Of a stretch of DNA of 28,297 nt, positions 8,101 through 16,615 are shown piece by piece. Position 1 is the stretch's first letter, and every line of letters begins with the position of its first letter. Origin of the DNA: DAOUMU01 sp034409055 (lineage in GTDB: Bacteria > Chloroflexota > Anaerolineae > 4572-78 > J111); assembly GCA_034409055.1 (NCBI GenBank), contig DAOUMU010000366.1, forward strand, positions 1-28,297, in the 5' to 3' direction. A program made the translations under genes and the position numbers. Under the pieces are notes generated by a model that was not told the DNA's origin, did not search any database, and saw nothing but the letters and a program-made list of their open reading frames with translations.

Positions 8101-8670
8101 GGAGACGATGAATTTAGAATTACTGAAGTAACCGTTGGTAGTGGTCGGTCACTGGATCTGGCTCCGGTCAAAGACCATTTCGGCCGGGCACAATTCCTCA
8201 AGTTGAGCGATAAAGAGGCTCTGTCACTCCCCTCTTATGAATTACTTGATGCCGGTGTACGCGCCGGTTCTGAAGCAATCGCTTGTGGGCCTGCGGTATC
8301 TTGCGAGTTGACCTACGAAACAGAAGTTATTGATGAAAACAAGGTTCCTCACAAAGAAACAGACCGCCCTCCGCTAAATTGGACACGAGGCCAGGCTCTA
8401 CTGGCCCAGAGCGCATCGGCGTTGGCGCCTGCCCGACATTCGGGATTGGGTAAATACAAGCAAGCCAACCTGACGCCAAAGATATCTTTGCAGGAAGAGG
8501 GCTATGCCATTGTTAGCAACAAAAACCTCAAACAATGCGCAGAGATCAACGGCAATGGCGGCGGGCTTACTTATAGCCAGGCATCCAGAAAACTAAAAGA
8601 CCATCTAAATGAGTACCCCGAAAAAGCCGAGGAACTACAAATTGTGCCCGACTGTGAGGTAGCCTTATGA
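5188..8670 (+). CDS. Giant DUF6603-domain protein, function unknown
   Basis: The product is 1160 aa. ATG 5188 has GAGGT at 5174-5178 with 9-nt spacing. There is no signal peptide; residues 1-150 are helical and acidic. Residues about 514-740 match what I know of the DUF6603 family: GAGLVVDAAGLVIGGGYLEID, then GFSMLVIIAVEF, GVGGLIGINR, ILFPSDPIQNAP, and VIGPMVIIGWSTPN. Around this the protein is glycine- and strand-rich, with alternating hydrophobic segments (about 230-500 and 740-900) that suggest a long beta-solenoid or repeated beta-sheet scaffold. This is an inference. The stop overlaps the next ATG (ATGA). Codon usage is AT-rich up to about 6700 and GC-richer afterwards. The gene opens a four-gene cassette of large uncharacterised proteins; no catalytic motif was seen. 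Confidence 0.8.
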   Translation: MSNEEILLQIIRHISVAYKPLAEAAKQASDGSGIVELVKELGWDLSKHEDLLPIDLETLTRTLELSYDIIQVAINGLDNFEQFLELMENVADFVEVVKNLDGLQLDLTDIPPEVPDEIKNDIQDSFAQLGKRLLDFLIITYLQREFPVLHNILALMGVIRMERQALVGPRQEHIAWWIEWNHLLKLFTAPEEVFGNVYGWGKPEFDPYTLFRNIRNVLWFLNIPAGLQYADPEGGGTLDPAHDEQDPILRMPILWHKGQDSLLQLGAALLPIRDDNGVNYEGVALIPFGIGEIMEDIGLRHGWSIILGVTSSVNVPFGLLLRPGGNLEAGVLNELDSLPDIGLSIEVSKKKEGGTKIILFGKAGGTRLEVTSVGLKSAFQVGQREPPEYYVETYLDGAKIVIEPSDGDGFIQKILPSSGFASSFNLTVGWTSLEGLYFKGSAGLEVTIPIHRSLGPIKFESIYLKLVVGDDGNLHLISCASICATIGPVGASVERVGVETIIKLAAAQKTRLRFKPPLGAGLVVDAAGLVIGGGYLEIDTENERYAGILQLKIGEIALVAIGLITTRMPDGKRGFSMLVIIAVEFMPPITLPYNFTLSGVGGLIGINRSMIVAAIQAGIKKRTIDSILFPSDPIQNAPKIISDLRAIFPPTEGQFVIGPMVIIGWSTPNLIRAEIGILIQLPDPINIALVGQLVSELPTKDQAIVELHIDVLGIIDFAKGSVSIDAVIYDSRILAFSLTGDMAMRLRWANNPTLAISFGGLNPCFKIANFPNLSRITLSLGVGNNPRISLECYLALTSNTTQFGARLELYASQAGFTIQGHLSFDTLIIFVPFSFTTDIGGSIEVLKGSRSLLTANLDMTLSGPTPWHAQGKVKFKLLFVKVSLKFDKKWGRREKESLPPTDPWLELKAALENPGNWAGLPPGQAELAVSLGPATSSVEILVVHSHGYLEIKQRVLPLNMKLEKMGNASISGDDEFRITEVTVGSGRSLDLAPVKDHFGRAQFLKLSDKEALSLPSYELLDAGVRAGSEAIACGPAVSCELTYETEVIDENKVPHKETDRPPLNWTRGQALLAQSASALAPARHSGLGKYKQANLTPKISLQEEGYAIVSNKNLKQCAEINGNGGGLTYSQASRKLKDHLNEYPEKAEELQIVPDCEVAL

Positions 8671-11600
8671 ACAACACCCGGTATTTCTTTCTGCCCTGGC
8701 TGCGAACAGGCCTCTCCACATTGTTAGACGGGCAGGGACAGAATGTTTCAGGCAAACATCGAGCCAGCCTGCCGGCGGTCAAACTCAAGATAAACAATCA
8801 CGAAATTACGTGGGCTGGTTCCAACCAGGACAATGGGGGCAATCATCCAAATATTGAGCTTTACGGCCCCGGCGATGCGGTTGGCTTTGATCATCGTATT
8901 ATCATCAGAACGGATCCCAAACCAAATGTCGGTGACTTCGAGTACAACTATTTTCCGATCATTGAATTCTCCGAGGCCGATTTCGCCTGGCGAATGTCTC
9001 CTGCCATCCCTGAGGAGGATAATCGCCATCTCAGGCCCTGGATATGCCTGATTGTCTTAAAGGCTCCTGATGGTGAAGGAGCGGGACAGGAAGCGGAATA
9101 TGAGGCCGGGGACTACGATCCTGATCTTCCCCTGCCCTTTATCAAAGTGTTGAGTAAGAAAAGCAGTTTGCCGGATCTGAGGCACTGTTGGTATTGGGCG
9201 CACGTTCATGTCACGTCGGGTGACACAAATCTAAATGATGAGTTGCAGTCTATCCTAAAAAACGCGCCTGAACGCGCTGTCTGCCGGCTGATGTGTCCCA
9301 GAAAACTGGAACCGGGAACTCTGTACCACGCTTTCGTGGTGCCTACTTTTGAAAGCGGGCGTCGAGCGGGCCGGGGGCAGCAAGACTTTTCAGACATCAA
9401 TCTGCTTGATCTGGCCTGGAAACTTGATGAGGGAGAAGATGCCCCGGTTGAATTGCCCTATTATTACAAGTGGGAATTTCGCACCAGTAAACGGGGTGAT
9501 TTTGAGTATTTAGTCCGCCTGCTCCAGCCGCGCCCATTGGGTAAAGAGGTGGGCACGCGCCCTATGGATTGCTCAAATCCGGGATATAACCTTCCCGGTG
9601 TGGAAGTAGCTAATCCACCACCAGATTATCCGTTGCCAAATATTTTAGGTCTCGAAGGCGCTTTGAAATCCACGGAGGCTGTATCAACCCCGTTGCCCAC
9701 AGAGCCAAACAATGCCTTTCAACAGCAGTTAACCACATTGTTAAACTTACCTGAAGATCGGCTTCAGAACGGGGCAGACTCAACGCCGCTTATTGGGCCA
9801 CCTCTATATGGTAAATGGCATGCGGCTATAAAGAAACTTTCTCAAGCCGCACCTGCATGGATTAAAACCTTAAATCTTGACCCGCGCTACAGAGCAGCTG
9901 CCGGTCTGGGAACAAAGGTGGTCCGGGAGCAGCAAGAGAAACTAATGGCCGCTGCCTGGCAGCAAGTTGGCCCTATTGAAGAGGCCAACGAGGAGCTGCG
10001 CTTGGCTCAACTCGGACGAGAAGTTTCCGGTAGTTTACTGGAAAACAAATTAAAAAGACTCCCCAGGGATATTCTTATTCGTATGGCGGCGCCGGTTCAT
10101 CCCCGTCTACTCATAGAAAGAGAAACTGATGAGGGCGCTGCTGAAAACGTAACCATAAAAAATCTTTTTGACTATAGCCCCGTTCCGCCAGCCGTACTCG
10201 ATCCGGCGTTTCGGCGCGTATCCAGACGGCGAGGTTTTCCCAGAGTCAGGCAGCAACCCTCCTCAGACCCAAACCAATCTGATGTGTTAGAGCGATTGAA
10301 TGAAGAGGAGATTGCGGCTGCGGGTCAGGCTCCTAACCCGGATGGGACAGCAAATGTTGGCGATATTTCGGAAGATATGCGTCCCTGGTGGGCTACAGGA
10401 ACTCTATGGGAGATTCTCAAAACGCTCCCACTCATTCTATTAATTCTGGCAATTTTGTTATACGCCCTTCTGTGGATTCTAAATGGCCTGGGTACACCTG
10501 TTACGCCAAACCATCCCCTGGCTATAGCAGCCGTGTTCTTGTTGACGGTTGCGGCCTTCATCATTCAGCGATTAATCGTTCCGGGGCGTGCAGCCAACGC
10601 GATTGTGGAAGAAAACTTGACAGAAGAGGTGGTTGAAGAGGCAACGCCCCCTGATGACTTTCCTGCTCCCGAAGCGTTCAGGGAATTTGCTGTCTCTGCG
10701 CAATCGTTCTTGAATTATGCGCCTCCGCAAAAGACGCCTTCTCCAAAACCATTATATCTCAATACCGTCCACACCGTTCTGGTTGATACTCTAAAGCCGG
10801 AAAAGACACTGCTGTCCAGGCTAAAAAGAAGGCTTCGCCATCCCAATCTGGAAGAGAGGTCTGATCCGCTGGAGCGGATTATGGATGCGCCTGTATTCCC
10901 GCAGCCAATGTACGAGGCGCTTCGAGATATTTCGCAGGATTATCTGTTGCCGGGTGTACAGAATGTACCCCAGAATACCATTGGGCTGCTTGAAGCCAAT
11001 CAGCGATTTGTGGAAGCCTATTTGGTTGGCCTAAATCACGAGATGGCCCGGGAACTTCTCTGGCGAGAATATCCAACCGATCAGCGAGGCTCCTACTTTA
11101 GACAATTCTGGGACGCCAGTGATACGCTAATCTCTCAGGAAGAGGAAGGTGAGCCTGGAAATAACATCAAACCGATTCACCAATGGGGGAATTCTGATCT
11201 GGGTGAGAACAGAAGCCATAACGGCTCAAATGGTGAAAAGTTGGTGTTGTTGGTACGCGGCGACTTACTCAAGAAATATCCCAATACCGTCATTTACGCC
11301 GTCAGAGGCGAATGGAAAGAATCGTCAACAAAAGAACCTCCTGTACCGCCTGGTCGGGGTCGGGCTGGCGGTAATAAAGTCAGAGGCGAAGGGAAAGAAT
11401 CGTCAACAAAAGAACGGGTCGGCAAAAAGAGGTGTCCAATTTTTAAGCAGGAAAGTGACGGAGAAACCTCTGACTCGCCAGAAACAATCAGATTCCCGAT
11501 TTTCCGGGGAACCCTACCGCCAGACATAACCTTCCTGGGTTTCAATCTGGATGATCGAGAAGCTCGCGGCTCGCCTGATGAAAATAATAATGATCCAGGC

Positions 11601-11897
11601 TGGTTTTTTGTGTTCGAGGAACGCATCTCTGAAGCCCGTTTCGGATTAGATACCGCCGTTGATGAAGATCAACTGCCCGCGCCTGATTCCTGGAACAATC
11701 TTTCCTGGCAACATTTTGAGGGCGAACTTGCCCCGTCAAACTATATTGACGGCATTGAAGTGCCAAAGCCCACTAACGAAGAATTTGCGTGGGATACACA
11801 TGCCGGAACAAGGGCTGCGATTACCTTTCAGAAACCGGTCCGCATTGCCATTCACGCTGATGATATGCTGCCGGAAAACGATAGCAACCAATCTTGA
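8667..11897 (+). CDS. Large uncharacterised protein with central TM hairpin
   Basis: The product is 1076 aa, starting at ATG 8667 with GAGGT at 8655-8659, overlapping the preceding stop by ATGA. The N-terminal signature RYFFLPWLRTGLS is followed by LYGPGDAVGFDHRIIIR, PWICLIVL, and CRLMCPRKLEPGTLYHAF. I recall this motif set from hypothetical proteins in several phyla but know of no function. Two hydrophobic helices at about 581-607 and 617-640 form a hairpin between large soluble halves. The C-terminal part has PDITFLGFNLDDREARG and GWFFVFEERISEARFGLD. Residues about 879-916 are a low-complexity insert containing a 37-bp direct repeat. The TM hairpin suggests that the assembly formed by this cassette is tethered to, or inserts into, the membrane. 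This is an inference. Confidence 0.8.
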   Translation: MNNTRYFFLPWLRTGLSTLLDGQGQNVSGKHRASLPAVKLKINNHEITWAGSNQDNGGNHPNIELYGPGDAVGFDHRIIIRTDPKPNVGDFEYNYFPIIEFSEADFAWRMSPAIPEEDNRHLRPWICLIVLKAPDGEGAGQEAEYEAGDYDPDLPLPFIKVLSKKSSLPDLRHCWYWAHVHVTSGDTNLNDELQSILKNAPERAVCRLMCPRKLEPGTLYHAFVVPTFESGRRAGRGQQDFSDINLLDLAWKLDEGEDAPVELPYYYKWEFRTSKRGDFEYLVRLLQPRPLGKEVGTRPMDCSNPGYNLPGVEVANPPPDYPLPNILGLEGALKSTEAVSTPLPTEPNNAFQQQLTTLLNLPEDRLQNGADSTPLIGPPLYGKWHAAIKKLSQAAPAWIKTLNLDPRYRAAAGLGTKVVREQQEKLMAAAWQQVGPIEEANEELRLAQLGREVSGSLLENKLKRLPRDILIRMAAPVHPRLLIERETDEGAAENVTIKNLFDYSPVPPAVLDPAFRRVSRRRGFPRVRQQPSSDPNQSDVLERLNEEEIAAAGQAPNPDGTANVGDISEDMRPWWATGTLWEILKTLPLILLILAILLYALLWILNGLGTPVTPNHPLAIAAVFLLTVAAFIIQRLIVPGRAANAIVEENLTEEVVEEATPPDDFPAPEAFREFAVSAQSFLNYAPPQKTPSPKPLYLNTVHTVLVDTLKPEKTLLSRLKRRLRHPNLEERSDPLERIMDAPVFPQPMYEALRDISQDYLLPGVQNVPQNTIGLLEANQRFVEAYLVGLNHEMARELLWREYPTDQRGSYFRQFWDASDTLISQEEEGEPGNNIKPIHQWGNSDLGENRSHNGSNGEKLVLLVRGDLLKKYPNTVIYAVRGEWKESSTKEPPVPPGRGRAGGNKVRGEGKESSTKERVGKKRCPIFKQESDGETSDSPETIRFPIFRGTLPPDITFLGFNLDDREARGSPDENNNDPGWFFVFEERISEARFGLDTAVDEDQLPAPDSWNNLSWQHFEGELAPSNYIDGIEVPKPTNEEFAWDTHAGTRAAITFQKPVRIAIHADDMLPENDSNQS
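11301..11415 (+). repeat. Direct repeat of 37 bp inside the 1076-aa gene
   Basis: Bases 11301-11337 and 11379-11415 match at 36 of 37 positions, 78 bp apart. They encode RGEWKESSTKE and RGEGKESSTKE around a Pro/Gly/Arg-rich linker (PPVPPGRGRAGGNK). The period of 78 bp is a multiple of three, so the frame is kept. It looks like a recent in-frame tandem duplication in a flexible loop. Confidence 0.85.
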
Positions 11898-11926
11898 TAC
11901 TATGCGCCTGATTTGGGGGCTTGATT

Positions 11927-14900
11927 ATGCTCGATAAAGATACGATTAGACATTTGAATCAAGTTCGAAAAGATATAACAGAGAAGCAGCAGGCTTTGAC
12001 CGCGCTCCGAGCAACGTTTAAGAAGCGTAGGACCGAAGCTACCCTGTGGAGGCGGCAAGCTGGTTTGAAGGCGAGAAAAGCCTCCCCAATTGTTGCCAAA
12101 TATAGTGCCGCTATGAAAGAGATGGGTTCAATAGAAAAGGCTTTGGCTAAGACTAAAGAAGAATACAGCGCATCTCTGGCTCAAATTTTCCCGCAGGAAG
12201 TAACGCCCCAAGAGGCAATTAAACTTTTTTCTGATCGCAAACCTATCCTGCTCCTGCCGGTCAGAATTGAAACAAAATTCAGGCAAGACGACACGGGAAA
12301 GCATCAGCTCTGGGTTAGACTTTACCCGGATGATGTAGCTATAGAGACGCATGAACCATATTTGACTGAAGAAGAACTAGCCGAAGCCCGTCTATATTGG
12401 CAGCGCCGAGATGTAATCGAGGCGTCAGCCGAAGAAGATGATCGCAGGGCGCAACGTGAGGTCGCCTGGCGTGAGTTGCTTGATCGTTTTGGGGTCTTTC
12501 GCGCTGCCTATATTGTCCAACTGGGAAGAGAACACGTAAATAATGACAATATCCCCTTAAAGCCGGAGGCGTGGAGTGAAGCGCCCAAAAGCTATGTAAT
12601 GCCCGATTTCTTTGTGCTTCGCCTTTACCGAGAAAAAGTAGGCAGTGGTAATGGGCATCACGATGTTTTTGAAGAACACGAATTGATCTATGAAGAGCGA
12701 GGCAAACCTATCCCGCACCCGCTTGTTACCGGCCCGGATCCCTTTGCCTCGGACAACGATACCTCCAACGTCGCAGGCCAGGAAGGCGAGGGCCTTCTTT
12801 TTGACGAAGAGTCAGAATGGCTTATAGATTTTGAAAAAGCGGTAGATATTGGTATGGCCTTAAAAATTGACCTGGCAGATGAAGACCTAAGCAAAGGTTT
12901 TAGCCGGGTCGTAGCCCTGGGAGTTAAGGTCTCCACAGATGCTCAGGAAGGGCAGAACGTTTTATCAAATCTGATAAATAGTCAGCAATATTCCGAAGGT
13001 TTCAGCTTCCTGAAACCAGGCACCCCGACGAACAATACCGGGCAAAGCGGGTCAGGCTTTTCTCGCAAAGATGATGAGGTAACCCCCGCTTTTGCGGAGG
13101 AGCATCTTGGCATCAGGAGCTTAAATGGGACTGATGATGCTAAAACGAGCCTGACCCACACCGATAGCGCGATATTAGCCGACTATCTTGGTATCCCGCC
13201 AAATATCTTCCAATACGTCAAACACGCCAATTTATCCGGAGATAAAGATGCGGAACATATTCAAAATGCGCTCTGGCCGGCGACTTGGGGTTATTTTCTT
13301 AAAAATATGTTATCCGGAATAATCTCGGACGAGAATATTGAAAAGACGAGGCAGCATTACGTTAAATACGTGAGGCCAAACGGCCCGCTTTCTGCAATCT
13401 GTGTTGAGAATATGCCCTACGGAATACTGCCGGTTTCCTCACTCTCACAATGGCAATTCACTGATACTGACCCTCAAAAAGACTTTCTGAACGGCCTTCA
13501 CACTATTCTAAAGAAGCTCTACCTAAAGTGGTACTTAATGGCAAAAGACCCGAAATTGGTACCCCGTGTCGGGGCCACCGATGACCCGGACAAAGAACTG
13601 ATTGAAATACTGGGGATGGAAGGTGGATCATACACTTGCCGAATTCGCCCGATTGCAACCAGAGAATACGTTATGTATCTGTTTGCATTTCTACGCCGAG
13701 AGATTCTTGCAAATTACAATGCCAAACGTGGGTTAGTGAATCAAGCGTCAGATTATTTTAACAACCTGTCTGATCGATTTTGGCGCGCCACCGGTCAACC
13801 AGATCCTATTCAGCAATGGCATCAGAGACTTTCAGAGACCCTTGAGGATCACGCAGAATTGTTGGGAGAATTTACCAATTATACGGGTAACCCTCCGATT
13901 CTCAACGTCGTTTCGTGGGGAGATGGTTATGATCTGGATATTCCACTGGTGCAAGACGGTCCGCTATTAGAAGGAAAGCCTCTTAAGAATAATTACATCG
14001 AAACGTTAAAGAACGCCGACTATAATCAGATACTGCACGAAGAGTGGGGAGGGGATCCTCCTCCTGAAACGCTTTTGTTTTGTTTACTCCGTCTGGCCAT
14101 ATTGCTCGAAAGAGATCTGCTATCGGCAGAGAGCCTGCCTCATTTGGCAGGTTTGTCCGCCTCCAAGCTGGAAAGACTATTGACCGAAACGCTTGATGTA
14201 TCAACTCATCGCCTTGACGCCTGGATTACATCTTTGGCGACAAGGAGGCTGCACAATGAACTCCGCGCCAATGATGAAGAAGGTCTATACCTTGGGGCTT
14301 ATGGCTGGGTAGAAAATCTTAAACCTGTGGGCAATAAAGCAACCAGCGGCGGCTATATCCACGCGCCATCAATTCCCCACGCAGTAACATCTGCCGTTCT
14401 TCGGAACGCTCATCTAACCCATACGGGGCCGGATAATTCAAGCCCTATGTCAGTTGATCTTTCTTCGGAGAGAGTTCGTCAGGCATTGTGGTTATTACAA
14501 GGTGTTCAACAAGGTCAAACCCTGGGCGCTCTGCTAGGATACCGGTTTGAACGGAGCTTGCACAATCTGTCTCTTGATCAATATATCGAACCATTTAGGG
14601 AACTTTATTCCCTAACCATTGAAAGAACTGATGAAATTCCAGCAAATACTTCTGTTGAGGCTATTGCTGCTCGAAATGTCGTAGATGGATTGAAGTTAGT
14701 AAACGCTTTTAGGAATAAGAACATTCCTTTTGATACTGATGACGAGTTACCGTTGCCAGATACACAGCATTTTAGTGTGTTAAATGAGGCGATTGAAGCC
14801 ACCAGTGACAGTTTTGACGCATTGAGCGACCTTGCACTTGCCGAGAGTGTCTATCACTCAGTGACCGGTAATTATCTCAGGGCTGGGGCTTTACTTGATG

Positions 14901-16615
14901 CCATCTCCGGGGACAAGGGATCGGTCATTGAGCCTGATGTTGCTCATACGCCGCGCAGCGGTTTTAATCTAAAGCATAATTTCATTGTTCTTTTCACAGG
15001 CAATGCTCAATCTGAAACGAATAATTGGGCAGTTACCCCTCGCGCCAGGGCTGAACCTTACTTGAATGCTTGGGCGGGCAAAATGCTTGGCGATCCGGAT
15101 AAAGTGATATGCCGGGCTTGGTATCCTGCTCCAAACGCTTCAGAGGGATCATATATGAATGTTAAACTCAGCACGTTGGCGTTGGCTGAAAATGAACAAG
15201 AAATGCCTGGTCTTTCCCCCCTTGATTTTGTTTATCTTTCAACATCCCTGGCGAAAGATGAGGCGACGGAACTTGAACAAAGGATAAAATATTCTGTCCG
15301 AAAGAAGAACAATTTAACGAAAGACATAGAGATCAGAATTCAGTTTGACCGGAGCGATGATTTCAATCCAGAGACGACATTTTCTGAGATTCTTGAGTTA
15401 GCCAGACGTATCTTGGATATAATAGGTAATGCCAAGTATCTTTCTCCGGTTGACCTGTATCTCCCTGAAGAAACAGAAGGAACTACCAACGTTGGATTTT
15501 GCGAAGATGATTATAACGCATTGCAAGCAAGGATTAAAACCGATAACACCTCGATTATTGATGCCTATGGCACATTAAAGACGATCCAGTCGGCGTTTTA
15601 TGATGAAGAAAATCTAACGAATGATTGTGACCAGCTTAGATCTGCGTTAATGGACGCCAGCCAGTTTGGTATTGATAATTCTATCCCAACCTCTGCAAAT
15701 GAAACTGATGAACAAACCTTAAGAGAATTAAAGAGTCAGGCAAAGTCAGTTTTGCAAGAGATAGAGAAAAGGCTGAAGGAATGTGACAATTGTCTAGAAG
15801 AAGCTAAGGCAGCAAAGGAAGCAATGTTGATCGTTTCACCCAATCAACCAGATATTGCTGTTGATAAAGCTAGAGAGGCAATCGCTGAATTATCTGCAGC
15901 AGTTAAGGCCATATTCGGCAAATCCTTTACTATTCTTCCCCAATTCACTCCCAAAAATGCTGATGAACTTGGCCAGACGCTTGACGAGACCAATACAACC
16001 AACCTTTTAGACGGTGAAAACAAACAATCAATCATTACCTGGTTTCAGCAAGCGGCCAAAACGCATCCCCAACTCAAACAATTTGAAACAATGATGATGC
16101 TTGCTGAGGCTTATAACAGCGATTCAAAATTTGAATTGAGAATTGGACAACTTCCTTTTAGGGAAAATGATCGTTGGCTGGCGTTCCCCTTCAAGGAAAA
16201 TGATGAACGTGAAAGAACTCAAGGTACAGTGTCACTTGTTGCTAACATACCGTTTAATTATTTGCCAAATGATAAATTTGCCGGGCTAGAACTTGATAAA
16301 TGGGATGAAAGTATTCCAAATGAAACCGAAACCACAGCGCTTGTGTATCAATACAATCGCCCCGGAACAGAAGCGCCTCAGTCGTTGCTTTTGGCAGTAT
16401 CACCTGTGATAAGTGAACAAGGCGGTAAGTGGGAGTGGGAACATCTGGTGAAATGTGTTGAAGAAACTATAAATTTGACAAAAATTCGCGCTGTTGACCT
16501 GGACGCACTGACACAGGTTGGTCAGTTTCTTCCTGCATTATATATGCCTGGAATTGAATTAACGGATAGCCAAACTACGCAATTGCCCATTGCCAGTCGA
16601 GGATTGGAAAAATGA
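11927..16615 (+). CDS. Giant (1562 aa) uncharacterised cytosolic protein
   Basis: ATG 11927 is preferred to an in-frame TTG at 11921: the GGGGG at 11915-11919 sits 7 nt before the ATG and only 1 nt before the TTG. The product has no signal peptide or TM segment. Residues 5-50 and about 1240-1310 are charged, heptad-like helices (probable coiled coils). Near residue 106 is ILLLPVRIETKF, followed by LWVRLYPDDVAIETHEPYLT and later by VMPDFFVLRLYREK. These motifs define a family I have met only as hypothetical proteins. The last 150 residues include LPFRENDRWLAFPF. The gene starts 29 nt after the previous stop and overlaps the next ATG by ATGA. A structural or scaffold role beside the neighbouring large proteins is plausible; no active-site motif was identified. 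Confidence 0.8.
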   Translation: MLDKDTIRHLNQVRKDITEKQQALTALRATFKKRRTEATLWRRQAGLKARKASPIVAKYSAAMKEMGSIEKALAKTKEEYSASLAQIFPQEVTPQEAIKLFSDRKPILLLPVRIETKFRQDDTGKHQLWVRLYPDDVAIETHEPYLTEEELAEARLYWQRRDVIEASAEEDDRRAQREVAWRELLDRFGVFRAAYIVQLGREHVNNDNIPLKPEAWSEAPKSYVMPDFFVLRLYREKVGSGNGHHDVFEEHELIYEERGKPIPHPLVTGPDPFASDNDTSNVAGQEGEGLLFDEESEWLIDFEKAVDIGMALKIDLADEDLSKGFSRVVALGVKVSTDAQEGQNVLSNLINSQQYSEGFSFLKPGTPTNNTGQSGSGFSRKDDEVTPAFAEEHLGIRSLNGTDDAKTSLTHTDSAILADYLGIPPNIFQYVKHANLSGDKDAEHIQNALWPATWGYFLKNMLSGIISDENIEKTRQHYVKYVRPNGPLSAICVENMPYGILPVSSLSQWQFTDTDPQKDFLNGLHTILKKLYLKWYLMAKDPKLVPRVGATDDPDKELIEILGMEGGSYTCRIRPIATREYVMYLFAFLRREILANYNAKRGLVNQASDYFNNLSDRFWRATGQPDPIQQWHQRLSETLEDHAELLGEFTNYTGNPPILNVVSWGDGYDLDIPLVQDGPLLEGKPLKNNYIETLKNADYNQILHEEWGGDPPPETLLFCLLRLAILLERDLLSAESLPHLAGLSASKLERLLTETLDVSTHRLDAWITSLATRRLHNELRANDEEGLYLGAYGWVENLKPVGNKATSGGYIHAPSIPHAVTSAVLRNAHLTHTGPDNSSPMSVDLSSERVRQALWLLQGVQQGQTLGALLGYRFERSLHNLSLDQYIEPFRELYSLTIERTDEIPANTSVEAIAARNVVDGLKLVNAFRNKNIPFDTDDELPLPDTQHFSVLNEAIEATSDSFDALSDLALAESVYHSVTGNYLRAGALLDAISGDKGSVIEPDVAHTPRSGFNLKHNFIVLFTGNAQSETNNWAVTPRARAEPYLNAWAGKMLGDPDKVICRAWYPAPNASEGSYMNVKLSTLALAENEQEMPGLSPLDFVYLSTSLAKDEATELEQRIKYSVRKKNNLTKDIEIRIQFDRSDDFNPETTFSEILELARRILDIIGNAKYLSPVDLYLPEETEGTTNVGFCEDDYNALQARIKTDNTSIIDAYGTLKTIQSAFYDEENLTNDCDQLRSALMDASQFGIDNSIPTSANETDEQTLRELKSQAKSVLQEIEKRLKECDNCLEEAKAAKEAMLIVSPNQPDIAVDKAREAIAELSAAVKAIFGKSFTILPQFTPKNADELGQTLDETNTTNLLDGENKQSIITWFQQAAKTHPQLKQFETMMMLAEAYNSDSKFELRIGQLPFRENDRWLAFPFKENDERERTQGTVSLVANIPFNYLPNDKFAGLELDKWDESIPNETETTALVYQYNRPGTEAPQSLLLAVSPVISEQGGKWEWEHLVKCVEETINLTKIRAVDLDALTQVGQFLPALYMPGIELTDSQTTQLPIASRGLEK

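Noticed and set aside
7623..8201. 192-aa open frame on - within the DUF6603 gene
   Set aside because: Ser/Arg-rich shadow typical of the strand opposite a GC-richer gene; no ribosome site.
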